Source: Numida meleagris (lineage: Eukaryota; Chordata; Aves; Galliformes; Numididae). From it: a DNA stretch of 64,000 nucleotides. The stretch covers positions 13,268,995 through 13,332,994 of the forward strand of contig NC_034412.1 of the NCBI RefSeq assembly GCF_002078875.1. The letters run 5' to 3'. The number at the start of each line of letters is the position of its first letter. Position 1 is the first letter of the stretch. A program made the translations under genes and the position numbers. The notes beneath the pieces are model-generated. The model was given only the letters and a program-made list of their open reading frames with translations, was not told the origin of the DNA and did not search any database. Positions 34,610-47,400 of this stretch are shown one piece after another.

Positions 34610-34960
34610 CCATTTTCACGATGCTGCCATAACACTGTATTTTTATTTGCCTCTTTTTCGTTTAACATTTCCAGTAAACACTGTCAGTGAAGCTGCAAAT
34701 TATCATCCAAATGCCATCTGGAACAATTGGTCTTTAAATGTGACTATTTAAAAATGAGGTGTTAAGCCATTAATGCTGGATAATATATGATCTCTGTACG
34801 TTCTATTTTGGTTTGCAAATTCATTCATAGTACGCTAGTCTGCTTACCTACAGCTGCATTCAGTACTTTGAAGGAAGGGCTTTACTACATATTTGCCATC
34901 CATTATATGTACAATGGGCCATAAAGTGAAATGGCACTGAAGCTGCATTTTTTTTCTTAG
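34610..34960. promoter_or_regulatory. Candidate conserved non-coding element/enhancer
   Basis: This repeat-free sequence has clustered developmental-type motifs: a neural-bHLH-like CCATCTG (34714-34720), an adjacent SOX-like GAACAATTGG (34721-34730), an A/T-rich MEF2-like CTATTTAAAAATG and several TAAT cores. It looks like a vertebrate enhancer, but conservation is not tested. Confidence 0.25.
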
Positions 34961-35294
34961 AAGCATTTCCATAAATATTTTTAAAACAGATGCTTGTTCA
35001 GAGGTGAAAAGTCAGTGGCAGTCAGATGCCTCTGCCTCTATGACTTTTACTGCATAATTTATGAGAGTCATTTTTTGAGGGAGAGTGGAAGGAAGTTCAA
35101 TGCAGAAATATGTGTGCTAAATGTCTCGTGACTTTGGCACCTGAGCAATCAGTTCTCGTAACATCAGATGGGCACAGGCAAGGGGCGAGATGTGTGCAGT
35201 TAAGTAACTTTTGTAGGTCAAGATCTCTAGGTGCTTCAGAAGCACTTGAGAAAGAGATTTGAGCAGCTAAGGAAAAAATAGAAGAAGGTATTTA

Positions 35295-35460
35295 CTGGTG
35301 TCCTGGCTGTGTCCCCTCCCAGCCTCCTGCCCATCCCCAGCTGCTCGCTGTGGGAGATGCAGTGCAAGAGCTGTCCAGGAGGAGCCGAAATAATATTCTA
35401 GCCTCTAATCCAAAACACAGCACCACATGGGCTGCTATGAAGAAGTTAACTCAGTGCTAA
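35295..35460 (+). mobile_element. Probable avian endogenous-retrovirus LTR fragment
   Basis: Two blocks resemble a dispersed avian LTR-type repeat as I remember it: 'gtcctggctgtgtcccctcc' near the start, and 'ctaatccaaaacacagcacc' followed by 'gctgctatgaagaagttaac' near the end. The middle is diverged or deleted. No viral coding sequence is present. Class and borders are uncertain, and a repeat-library search would settle them. Confidence 0.45.
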
Positions 35461-38400
35461 AATGATTCACGTGAACCCTAGAGACTCGCAAAGGCTGCTG
35501 TTACAAGTACATAAGGACTGTATTTTATTTCAACAATTTAAGTCTCTTGAATTTGTAGAGTAATATTGTCTTTTTAGGAGAGATGATAAACTGATCTGAT
35601 ATGATGAGTAGTTATTGAACATGACCTAATTATGATGGTGTGGATGGGAATTGTTTTCTGACTGGTTAAGAAAAGCCCTTTGGGAAAGAGCTATGCAAGC
35701 TTGTGGTAACCATGACAGGAGGGGACAAGTGGAAGTTAACTCTTGAAAGACTGCTCCAGGCACTTAGATAGGAGCTGTACTGCAGTCCAGATTGAAGAAT
35801 TGAAATGTATTTGAAGTCACTGAAAAGATTCAGTCCACCTAAAAGCAGCAGCCTGACTTTAGGCACAGCTTCTTGGGAGAGCTCTGCAGAAACTGAGGTT
35901 GTGTCTCTTAGGGAAAGACAGATAGGTTAGTGCCTGCAGTACTTGTCTTCGGAGCAGCAGAAAGTTTAGCAGTTAAAACTCTCCCACAGAAGTTTCTGAT
36001 CAACTCCTACCTCATCAGGCTGAAAGGACCGTGCTATTTGAACACTTTGCTTGGGAGAGGTCTGCTAGAGCTCTGCAGAATCTCTCTCTTTTTGAATTGG
36101 ATTTAGTTACCAAAGTCCTCATCCATGCTTCCCCCGTCTTCTAAAGGCCTTTGGACATTTCTTCATGTCCTGGCTTTTGAGTATCTGTGCTTTTTCTGTC
36201 TTATAAGGGCCTCTGGGGACTCTTCTTCCTGTCCTGCCTTCACAGTATTTTGGGGAGACAGCCAGATACTTTAGGAGTAATAAATCCTGGGAGATGAAAA
36301 AACAAAGAAAATAAAACAAAAAATACCCTAATCCTCTGCTCTAGGTTATAGAAAATGAACACAACACAGTGACTGGCTGGGGGCGAGGCACGGAGCTGCA
36401 GTTGGATGCAGTATCCTCAGATGGCCTGCTGTTTTCTCGGTGTTTCTCAGAGCTCTGCCTTGTTTTTCAGTCAAGGGAAGGGATCAATGGCCACATCTGC
36501 ATCTCCATGCAGGTTTGATTCTGATAACTTCAGATACAGATGAAGAAAAAGTAAGTCTGGAAGAAGTGCTAAATGCAGAATTTTAAATGCATTCTTTTTT
36601 GATCTGCAGCATTTCCTCTTTTTATAATTTTTTTTTAAATGTAGTATTCACAGGCTGGAAAATATATTTTATTTCTTTAGCTACAAGGAACACCTTGTTT
36701 CTCAAATGAAACCTGTTTTCTATGGAATTTGGTGTACTGTAAGCCCTTTCCCCTGCTTTCCATTACACTGTAGGTCAGGACAGCAGAGTTAAGATTAGGA
36801 GAGAAGAATGTTAACCAGTCAAATGACTGCTGAAAAACAAAATCTTTAATATTTGAATTGTCCTAATCTTCTCACACTGGGTATACTAATTAGGGTCTGT
36901 CTTACCTACAGGCACAAGTTTCTGGGAGACCTTTAGGCTTGCAGTCAAGCTAGAAGTCACAGCAACCTTTACAGAAAAAAGAAATCAGCCATGGATTAAA
37001 ACCTGCCCTGAGAGAGTGTGGCTGTATAAGCATCACCTTCTCAGGAAACCAGGCACACCCTAACCCCTCCACAGGTCTCCTTCCCTGAACTTCACGTTTT
37101 CTTTGAATCACCCACCACCATCAACATCTAGTTCTGTCTGTGTTCTCTGCCAGGTCTGAAATCATGTGCAAGAGCTGTCTCTTTTATGTATTCATTGTCC
37201 TCACCCAAACTTTAAATGCCAGTTGAAGATATGATGCCTCAGTATTACATTTAACTGATATAATTTTTTTTATTGCTTTGCTTTGATTTTTTTTTCTTAC
37301 AATAGGTGTGCAAATATTTTTTGCACTGAATAGGCAAGTTGTTTCTGGTAATATGTTAGAATATATTTGTCTCCTCTGCTGTCTAAAATGAGCTTATGCT
37401 ATATTGGAAGTACTGCAACCTCTCCTCTAGTAAAAGCACATTCTGTAAGAAGTTGAAAACAGTAGGAAATTAAACCAAGGAACAGGTGCCAAATAACCTA
37501 ACTGTACTTTTCACAGTTATGAATAATCTCCTCTTTCCTAATGCCTCTGACTAAAGAGCTTTATTTAGTGTGTGTGCCTCAAACTGTAATATAGTGCTTC
37601 ATTTCCCTCATAATTTCTGAAGCTGGGAGCTAAAATAATGTTTTTCTGGGCCTTAGCACATTGCTTGATCTTGCAAAGTCTATTTCATGGTCTGCTAGAT
37701 TCTAATGGAGATTGTTGGTAATGAGATAACATTTATTTATATAAAGGAAAATTTACAGCCAACTGCCTAAAACTTACAAGCAATTGGAATAACAGGTTAT
37801 TTTAAGTTTTACATTCATTTTATTAGTATGTAAGAAAATATATGGAGGTCAAAATTTGAACTCCCTAAAAGCAACAACGCTATATATTTAGATGTCATAG
37901 TATCAAGACAGATAGACTCTGCAGACATCTAAATGAGTCTGTATATAAATGTTTCCACTGGAGATGCATTGATGTTTGGAGCTTCTGCTTCCCAAGACGT
38001 TAAAATCATTTGGCAATAAATTTTAAAACAGATTCAGTAAAACCAGATCTTACATGTGTCTGTTAATGTAATCGACCTTAAAGCTTAACCCTAGGCAAAC
38101 AAATGCGAAAATTCTATAGATGCACTTGAAAAGCTTTGAGAATGACCTTGATATTAGATGTGTTAATAGCATTTCTAGCAGGGAATCTGCAGTAGGCTTT
38201 TTGCCTAGAGCCACACTGTAAATTATTGCTGCATTGCAGATTACAGTTAATTGTTTAAGGGAAGTGGGGGAAAAATTATCATTCTGAATTCCCAAGCGAG
38301 ATCTACAGTACATCAGTGAAGGCCAGACTGAAAAATCTAGTGTGATAAAATAGATGCTCTACAAACCAAAGAGAAAAAATTTGTTTTCCCAAAGAGCTCA

Positions 38401-41400
38401 TTGTGCTGTGTACACTGTCTGTGCCTTAACTTACAAGACATGTCCCTTCAGCATGCACACAGTTCTTCCTTTTCAAGTGATGGTGAGATTGATGCTTCAT
38501 TTCAAATATTTTGAGGATGTTTAATTCAGGGATGTAAGAGTTTGAGTGGTGAGTGATTTCTAAAACCATATTTCTCACTTGTGGTAATAAAAATTACATT
38601 AATTTTGCAAACGTGAAACAAGTTATAAACAACTAGACATTAAAAAATCTTTATATCAGCTTAGTATCCATCCACAATAGGGGAAAAAGAATATTGGGAA
38701 AGGTCTCTCTCCTGTTCACAAGGTTAGTAATTGGATTATATATTGATTTTAAATTAAATTCTTCATGTATGCAACAGAGTGATACTGTAATGAGTTCAAA
38801 GGTTTAGTGAGTTCGAGTTTGAAATAGTGAAGCCATGGCATAACTGTGTAGGTAATATCAAAGCTGTACAAATAATTATTTAGGGGATGGCACATCAGTT
38901 ATGCACCAACTACTTTTGAAGGGTCAGACGCTCTTAAAAATCTTTACTAGCTCTATTGTTTGTTTGTTTTTTAAATCTTCATATCCAGAGTGCTGTAGAC
39001 ATTGATGATTAAGTGCCGTGGCTTCAGGCAAAAGAGAACACTGTACCTAATCTTCAGAACCCTCTCCAAGTTCATAGAATCATACACTTACCTAAAATAA
39101 TCACTTTTTCTTTTTTTTTTCTTTAAGAATCCAAGATCATAGGGCTTCCCATGGCTATATCAGTCTTTACGGTACAGGAAATTCTACTTTGAAATTTAGG
39201 TTTGATAGCCAAAATATATTAGGTGGTTTGAAATGCATAATACTTTTTCATTTGAATCAATGCAAAGCACAAGCAATGTGGAAAATAATGTTTTCATAGA
39301 CAGTTAATAACAGAAGCAGATGGAGCAAAAAAAGGGCAAGCTTTGCCAACATTATAGGAGGTGGGATTTCAGGTTTTGTACAGGTATGCTTTATCTTCTT
39401 GTTTTGCTCTTTGTAAATCATGTTAAACTGAAGTTATACAACTTTGTAATTCTTTTTTTTTCTTTTCCTGGAGAGAGCATTCATTGTTGTTTTTTTTTTT
39501 TGTTTGTTTGTTTTTCTGCTTGGCTAATTAAGAGAGAGCATTTGAAAGAAATACAGTTAGGCCAGAATTAGATAGAAAAAGAGAACCTAGCTACAGTACT
39601 CACTGAGGAGCAAGATGGAGATGAGACTTTAAATAAAGAGATTATAATTCATGTTCAAGTATTTCTATTAAATTCTGGTTTATGTTTTAAGAAAAGTTTT
39701 AAAATAGAGGTTCAGAAAATAAGTTTAAGGGAAAAATCCCCCTTGATTTGTACAGATGCTACTGGGCTCCCTCTTGCGCTCTTCCTCTGCCCTTGTACCA
39801 GTGAGAAGCCAACATAACACTCAAGAAAGTTTCAAGAGAGAGGCTGAACTTGCAGATTCCACTGTTTACTCCTGCAAACTCAGCTCTATATACCTGCTAT
39901 CATCCTCATGTAGGAACTGACGAGCCTGCAGTTTGGTCAGCCACTCCACACAGCTGAATTGAAAACTGAGGAAAAGTCACACTTATCTGACTGTATATTT
40001 CTGATTAAGCTCCATGAACTGGTTCACTTCACATCTGCATTCCAATTCACTCTCCATCACTGCAGAAAAAGATAGGAGAAGATGGATGGGAGTGAAATGG
40101 GATATAGGTCTTGCACTCCTGGAACCAGCCTAAGTGAGCACAGATGGTTGGCTAGGAGTTAAATTAGTTCTCTACTGGCCAGTTTTTTTAATGATGTCTG
40201 TGATTGAGGAGATGCTGCTCATTCCTAAAATATGTAGTAGTGTGTGCCTCCATACACAGCATGATTGTCTGCCTGTCCTGGATCTTGTCTGCAGGGTGGA
40301 TCTTGAAACAAGAAGTAGCTGGCACTCTGCCTTTCCCCAGAATGGCTTCTTCCATTGAGGCTAGGTTTTAACTGTGCATCAAGAAAACCTAAACTAAAAA
40401 ACTAAAGCTGCAAAACAGCTAAGTAGCTTGCTTTTCTTGAATGTGGGTTAATATCAGAGCAGACTGATTTTGTATTATTGCCCATTTTTCTTCTGATTTT
40501 ATAAAAGGATCAGAACTATCAGTTCTCTAGGCACTTCAATCAACTAATTTAAAGCATAAGAAATCTGGACAATAGCACCATAATTAGTGTAGAAAGAAAA
40601 CTACTAATTCCAAATATCTAGTTCAATAACTATGCTGAACCAATGATTAATAATCATACCACTGTATCTGTGGCATGCTTGCCCTTCAGCACTTTTAAAA
40701 CACAAAACCAAAAAGCCTCAGAGCATGTCCTAGGGGTCAGACTGACTTTTTTGAGTCAATGAGTAAAAACATAGAAAAAATGCAGAAGCATTTTCATATT
40801 TATTCAGAATAGAGCTAGCTTTAGGGCTAGCAAATTTCAGCTGTCACGCTGCATTTGGTGGCCAGAGGCAGTCTTGCAGCTAGGCAGGTAGCAGATCTGA
40901 TAGAGCATCGGTAAAGAATTACACCTTGGAAACCTGCAGGTAGTTCCTATATGCTATGGAACTTCTGTAAAATGTGTTCATGGTCACTCTCTCTGCTTCA
41001 GCTTCTGCATAAATTCTGTCTGGTTTGCTCTCTTGTCTTGTTTCATTTTTAAGATGAATATATGCCCTGACTTAAGATTTGTAGCAAGCTGACCAAACAC
41101 TGTCTGAAGAAGAAAATGCAGGCAAGTTAAGGTGTAATATGAAGAAGAGATGTCATTGCGCTTACAAGAAACATGCATGAGAGACTAAGTGTATGAGATC
41201 AGCAGTAGAGGAAAGAACATCACCCAGGCTAGCACTAGAACAGCCAAGACAGCCATGCTCCTGACTTTTGCAACAATAACTGGCACTTCAGATTTCAAGT
41301 TTATTTTCCATCATGACCACGATAGACAGCTCTAAGTAACAGCACAAATCCATCTTGCCAGTGTCAGTGGACACTGAACAGATACAATTTTGTATGCCTA

Positions 41401-44400
41401 AAGGTAAGGATTTCCCAGAGGTTAGCTGTGGGGCACACTCCACTCCAATATCAGCCAGCACATCAAAGTGAATCAAGGGTACTATGTTACTGTTAAATTA
41501 TTGAATTTCCAACTTCAACTGAATAAATTACTCTTTTTTTCCTCTAGAAGGTTGCTATCTATTATTAAATTAGTTCTGTATTCAAGTTCTTCTTTGCAGA
41601 AGCTCTATTTGACTGTAACAGGGAAAATAAATCCTGTGCAATCTATAAAACTCTTCTTAGTTTTACTGGATGGAAAATTTTATAAAAATGTAAATGATTA
41701 ATAATTTCTCAATATATACCCTGTGTTTTTTTTTTATTAGCAGCAAGTGTCTTAAATATTTAGAGTGCAGAATTAATAGGCCAGAGCATACTAAAATATT
41801 AGTCTACTTGACAATTCTAGAAACAAAGAAGTTGCTGCATTGCTTAAAATATTAAGTATATATTTTATAACTGAAAGTAGTGCTTTTCAAAGTAACATTT
41901 TCATATTTAATTGACAGGGGAGAATAAAGACTTTAACTGAAAAGAGTATGTTCTAAGAACTACTTCGCTTTACTATGAACGTTACATCATTTACAGAAAT
42001 ATTGCATGATTCAAGACTCTTTTTCTAAAAAAATGAAATTTTTCTAGTAGTTTAATCAATTTTGCTCAATTTTTGTTCTCAAAAAAACACTAAAGTGTTG
42101 AGAGCTACTATGGTAAATTATTAATAAGAATACTTTCAATCTACTGTGCATAGACAAGAACCGTTAGCTTGAAAGAAAGCTGTCAAAACCATGTTGTAGT
42201 ACAAGTGGTAGCTAAACAAAAAAGGGAATGCTAAACAAAATTATATGCAAAGCAAAACTGAAATGACAATTCTATAATGGTCTCTGTGTGCATGAAACCC
42301 AAATTGAAAATGATGGATGAAATTCAAAATAACAGATCTGGGACTGTTGTAACTGCTGTGGTGAGATATTAATTATTGTAAACTTTTCATTCAGTTTAGC
42401 CTTCCAGGGTACCACATGATGAAGTTTAGGTGCTCTTACTGCATTCAAAGCTGCAAGCTCAGATATGTTGATTCCTCTTGGCAATGTTGCCAAGTCTTGT
42501 TGAATCCTAAAAGGGAGCAGCAGGTTTGGGGAAGGTGAAATGTTAGATGTGAGTAACTTCGGTGGATCTTGATGGATTTAGAGTTTTTTTGTGAAATGTA
42601 AAAGGAAGGTGGAATGATACCATATCTTATAATTCACCTGATTCTGAAGAAATGAGCAAGAGAACAAGGTGCACAAAAATTTGACTGTGTATGCATCAGA
42701 GGGCAAATGAGGCAACTCCATTGCTACTCAGATTCAGTGCTTTGCTGTAATTCCATAAAATACCTAGTAGAGACATTGAAAAGCTTGATAAATTCGGAAT
42801 ATTTGAACCTTTTACTATTCTTGTACTATTAAAACTTTACAGAGATTGGGTTAAATTCAGCTCCTTTCCACTATCTCCACCACCACTTTATATATGTGTT
42901 TTATGCTAATTCCTAGATTTGTCAACAGATTTTGAGGCCTCATTGTACTATGCTAAATAATGACTACACATCATTCTGTGCACTGAAGAGTTCAAGATGA
43001 CAAAACTTTGGAAGGAGAAGTAGGGATGAACGGCTTGGCCAGTGTTGTTCAGGAGACTGCACTTCTGTCCAGGTACTCTGTAGCTTGTATGATTGGGATG
43101 TGTTTTAATAATATAATGAATTTCAACTCTGTGTACTGGAAAAATGCTTTGGTTGCTTTGGCAAAAAAAAAAAAAAATGCTGAATCTGTTTAAAACACTG
43201 TACAGTTTCTGATAAGATTTTAAATTGATAAGTTAGCTTTGTATCAGCTAGTTTATGTTGAATGGGTAGTATCTTGTTCTTTGTAACCAGAATAAAATTC
43301 AGTAAAAGTCTAAAGCCAGCCTGAATTTCAGAATTTCTGCATGGGGTGACTTGAAAAGTGGAACTATATAATGCACAGTTCAGATCCACAAATTTCTTCC
43401 TACAGGCAATAATTAGTGGAGAGCACTTTAAGCACTTTGTACACGATGGAGAGCAATGTCAGCTTTCAGTGTATATTGTAATTTTATGACAGTAATTTTG
43501 AAATAAAATTATGACATTCTTATAAACAACTATTGCCTCAAGAAGCATGGGGAATGGCAGAATTAAATCTAAAATGTTTTGAAGCAAAAATACCAATATA
43601 GCAACAAAGAAAAAAAGCAGTACAGAAAAGGCAAGAAAAGCAGTGTGCAAAGGTCACCGATATGTTTTGGTTTAAAAATAACTTGCCCTTTTTTAAGCAC
43701 AAGGAGAAAGGAAGACAGTATAAAGGCATGTTATGTCACTGGTTTGACTTACAGCGTGGTCACAGACAACAGCATGAGTGCAATTTGTGCCTGTGGCAAA
43801 CTGCAGCTTGTTTTAGGAGATGCCTGGGCTGGTGTTTCTGACAAAGTTTTGTGTAATCACTGTCATGGACTAGCTGCTGCAGCAATGTGGGTAAAGCAGT
43901 GGCCAATGGTTTGATTTCACCAGCTCTAATTCCTTTGAGATCCTGCAAGAATGCTTTTGAGTGACTGAATCCCAAATATGGAGGTGTGACTAGTGTCCAA
44001 GTAAGATCTCAGTTTAGCTTTGAAAATTGTGTAGCTGCAGCTGGCTGGGAGATAGCTGTGAACATGCATCTTGAAATGATAATTAGGAAGAAAAATGAAG
44101 AATTCATTTTAAGGCCACTGTGAAATCCTGATGCTTATGACACGTAGTAATTTCTAGAGACATTGAATTTTGCTTCAGTATTAATTATTTGTTCTATAAA
44201 ACTCACACCTTGAAGAACTGGTCGTGTTCTAGTAGTCCTTGCCACATTTTCTTTCCTGGTATTATTTAGCTATGCAGTTTAGCTTCTAATTTTCTTTTGT
44301 TTCAAATAGAAGTGTGAATGTCCTCCAAGATATGACTGAATGGGGCTGCCGTGCAGAAGAGATAATAGGCCTGGTTACATCCATGTTATCTGGAGGAATA

Positions 44401-47400
44401 AGTCTTCTTGGCAAATGAAATAAGGCTTCATGCAGTAAGATCATGCAAAATAGAACACAGTAAGTTATCAGACCTCATATATGGGTACAGTAATGTGAGA
44501 GAACTCTACACAGAAGAAGTTCAGATATCGTTGCCTTTGGCTTCTACTAATTGCTACATTCCCTTATATTCATTGGGATTCACTAGAAGTGAGAGGTTGC
44601 TGGTTTTGATGGAAATAACCAGAAACCTGAAGTGAAGGGTGAGAAGACTCTAACATGGAGTTGTTCTAATGACTAATGAAATCAGAGTGAAGGCTGAATG
44701 ACATTGATGTCTATATGATAAGCAGTAGTGGGTCAAAATCTGAACAATACTATACCCCAGGAAATAACAGATACATTTAGGAGGGGAAAAAAAAGCCTGA
44801 AACTTGCCTGTCAAGTTGCATTTCTCTTATTTATGTTTACTCTTTCATTGTTGTCTCTTCTGTTTGTTTGTTTTTTTTTTTTTTTACTGTATTTCCTTTT
44901 GAGCCTTGACAAGATAGGCAGTATTATTATGTTGATGCATTAGGGTAGAAGAAATTTTGAAATTATTTTGTGTAAGTGGTTGACAGCACAACTTTTCTGA
45001 TGTTCTAAACCCTTAGCAAAAATCTTAGGTACCAGAAACTCCTTTCTAGCTCTTGCAAGCTCATAATTTCATCTATCAGTTTTCCCTCTGGCCACAGCAC
45101 CAATATTCTGTAGCTCTTCCTTCTCTCAGTTCCTATGATTTCTCTTTCAGATTTGTGCTCTTTCATGAAAGAAAAATCAGCATGTTTGTTCTGCCTACAA
45201 ATGTCTTACTCCAGGGTTATCCTACGCATCTCTCTTCGGTGACACATCTGTCTTTTGGTTGTGGCAGACCCTATTGTTTCAGCAATTTGGTTCTAAATAA
45301 AATACTTAAAGCCTTGATAAAATTCTTTTGGAAAAAAAAAAAAAAACAACCGCTGATGCAACATCAGGTAAAATGTTGGACTGCTGAATGAATTGTGCCA
45401 CTGCCTACTCATGTGCCCAGCTTAGTTTTAGGAAAAGATCTATTCTCAGTGGCATTCAAGCATATAGTCCTGTGCTTTACTGAAAACGGTTTTAGAGAAC
45501 TGGTTTTCAAATTACCCTAAATTATACAAGTTTTTCACACATGGCTGTGTAACATAAGTCAGCTTTTTGAGATGTTAGCCTTCTAAAATAAACAAGACTA
45601 AACCCCAGAGGGAAGAACACCCACATTCCTTTCATTCTTTATCCATATTTTACGCAGAGGATTCTTCTGCAGCCAAGTCTTGGTGATTTGGAGAACAGGG
45701 AATTCATTCACGTTCACCTCATCAAAAAACTTTTGTTGATATTTCTTACTTGTGGAGGAATGGCACAGGCCTGCAGGCTAGGAGACCTGAACATGTCTCT
45801 TTTGCCTACTGTAGGTGAAAGAAATGTACTTTCACATCAGACTTTTTCTTTAGGATGAATGTAGATTTCAAATCAAAATGACATTCTTGGAGATTTCTTT
45901 TCCTGAGCCAAGCACTTGAGGCTATCTCTGCTTATCTTGAGTAATGAACCGTGAGTTACTCTGGAGACTTTAACACAAGCTTAAGTGGTCTGCTGAAGTT
46001 TAGGATTAATCACATGCCTTCAACTGAATGTGTGCTTACTTGCTTTATGGTGTTGCTGATCAAGGATTATCCCATCCTGATACTTCATGCTAAAAATGTC
46101 TACAGAATAGTTCTATGACTGACTTTCCACAGTTAGCTGAAATGAATACTCTAAAATCCTTATCAACATAATGAATCTCCTTCTCATACACTGCAGACTT
46201 TTATTAGGAAAATGTAATCATATGTCTTTCCTTACTCAAGGCTGATGATTCTGCAAGCATAGACAAGACGAATGTGCGTCATTCTCTGGGATTCTGTGCA
46301 TTCCTTGTTTCTCACAGCTCCTTCACTTTTAGGATGGACATACATTTAATCAGAGCATTACTGTCAGTCATACTTAGTCATGCTTGGAGACATAACTGGC
46401 TAGTAATTAATTATGCTCTGATCTTGTTAATGAATTCTTCTTCAGGACATCTTGATATATATTCCTCTGTAGTATCACACGCTGTACCTATACTCTAGTC
46501 AAAGATAAATAATTATCTTTAGTAGGCTGTTATTCATGGCAGGCTTGAAAATAAGATGGCTGAATTCTTTAAGGCATCATCCTGTAAGGTTAGGATCCCT
46601 ACCTTCCCTGGACTTCATGGCAAATTGTATCTGGTAGAACTGCTAAGCAGCTTATAACATCAATGCTTTCTATGCAGATCTCTACATACTGCATAAAGTA
46701 AATATTCTTCTCTTAATTTTTCAAAAGAGCAAACTGAAGGATAGCAGTGATTTAATTTGCAATAGAGCACAGAGACTTGAGTAGCACCTTTCTGTTTATC
46801 TCAAGCCAGAAAGTCACACTTCAGTCTTGTTCACCCTTTATTTGGTGGAGGAATTCACTGTGCTAAATGGTGCAGTGGTGCAGAAGAAGGAGCACTGAAA
46901 TTTTCTTCATTTTCTGTCCAGCATCTAGCCAGGAAACAAGCAGCCTGGCAGGAGTTGCTTTCTTCTATCTACAGGCAGACTGCAGGCTTCATAGGAGAAT
47001 GAATACCTTTTTATTCTTCTGTGGGAGTTTATCTCAGTTTCCAAACCTATGAATATAAACATTAGTTGGGAAAATGAAAGATTTTCTTATTGATAAGCCA
47101 TGAAATTAAATTCTCCTTTGATCTTTGCTGGAAATGATCATACACACAACTTTCTATGTGTGTGGAAAATTACTTGCATTAAACATCAAGAAAATAAAAC
47201 AAAAGCTATGACCGTTTTCCTAGAGAATAATGGTATCGCGTTATGCTTTATCATTATAATTTATCTATGCATTGTGTAGAAAATAAATCCTTTTAAAGGC
47301 TATTGTAAGGAATAATTAAATAGATGAAAAGTGCCATTACTAAAAGTAATCATCAGAGTCTTTTGTTATTTGTGGTCAGATCCAAAACCTGTTGAAGATG

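Larger units (their letters stand above)
27936..35294. other. Downstream intergenic DNA
   Basis: No gene is visible. Local structures are a 12-nt perfect inverted repeat (28377-28427), a 10-bp unit repeated three times (30439-30468) and a candidate conserved element (34610-34960). The remainder is ordinary AT-rich sequence with short chance frames. Confidence 0.5.
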
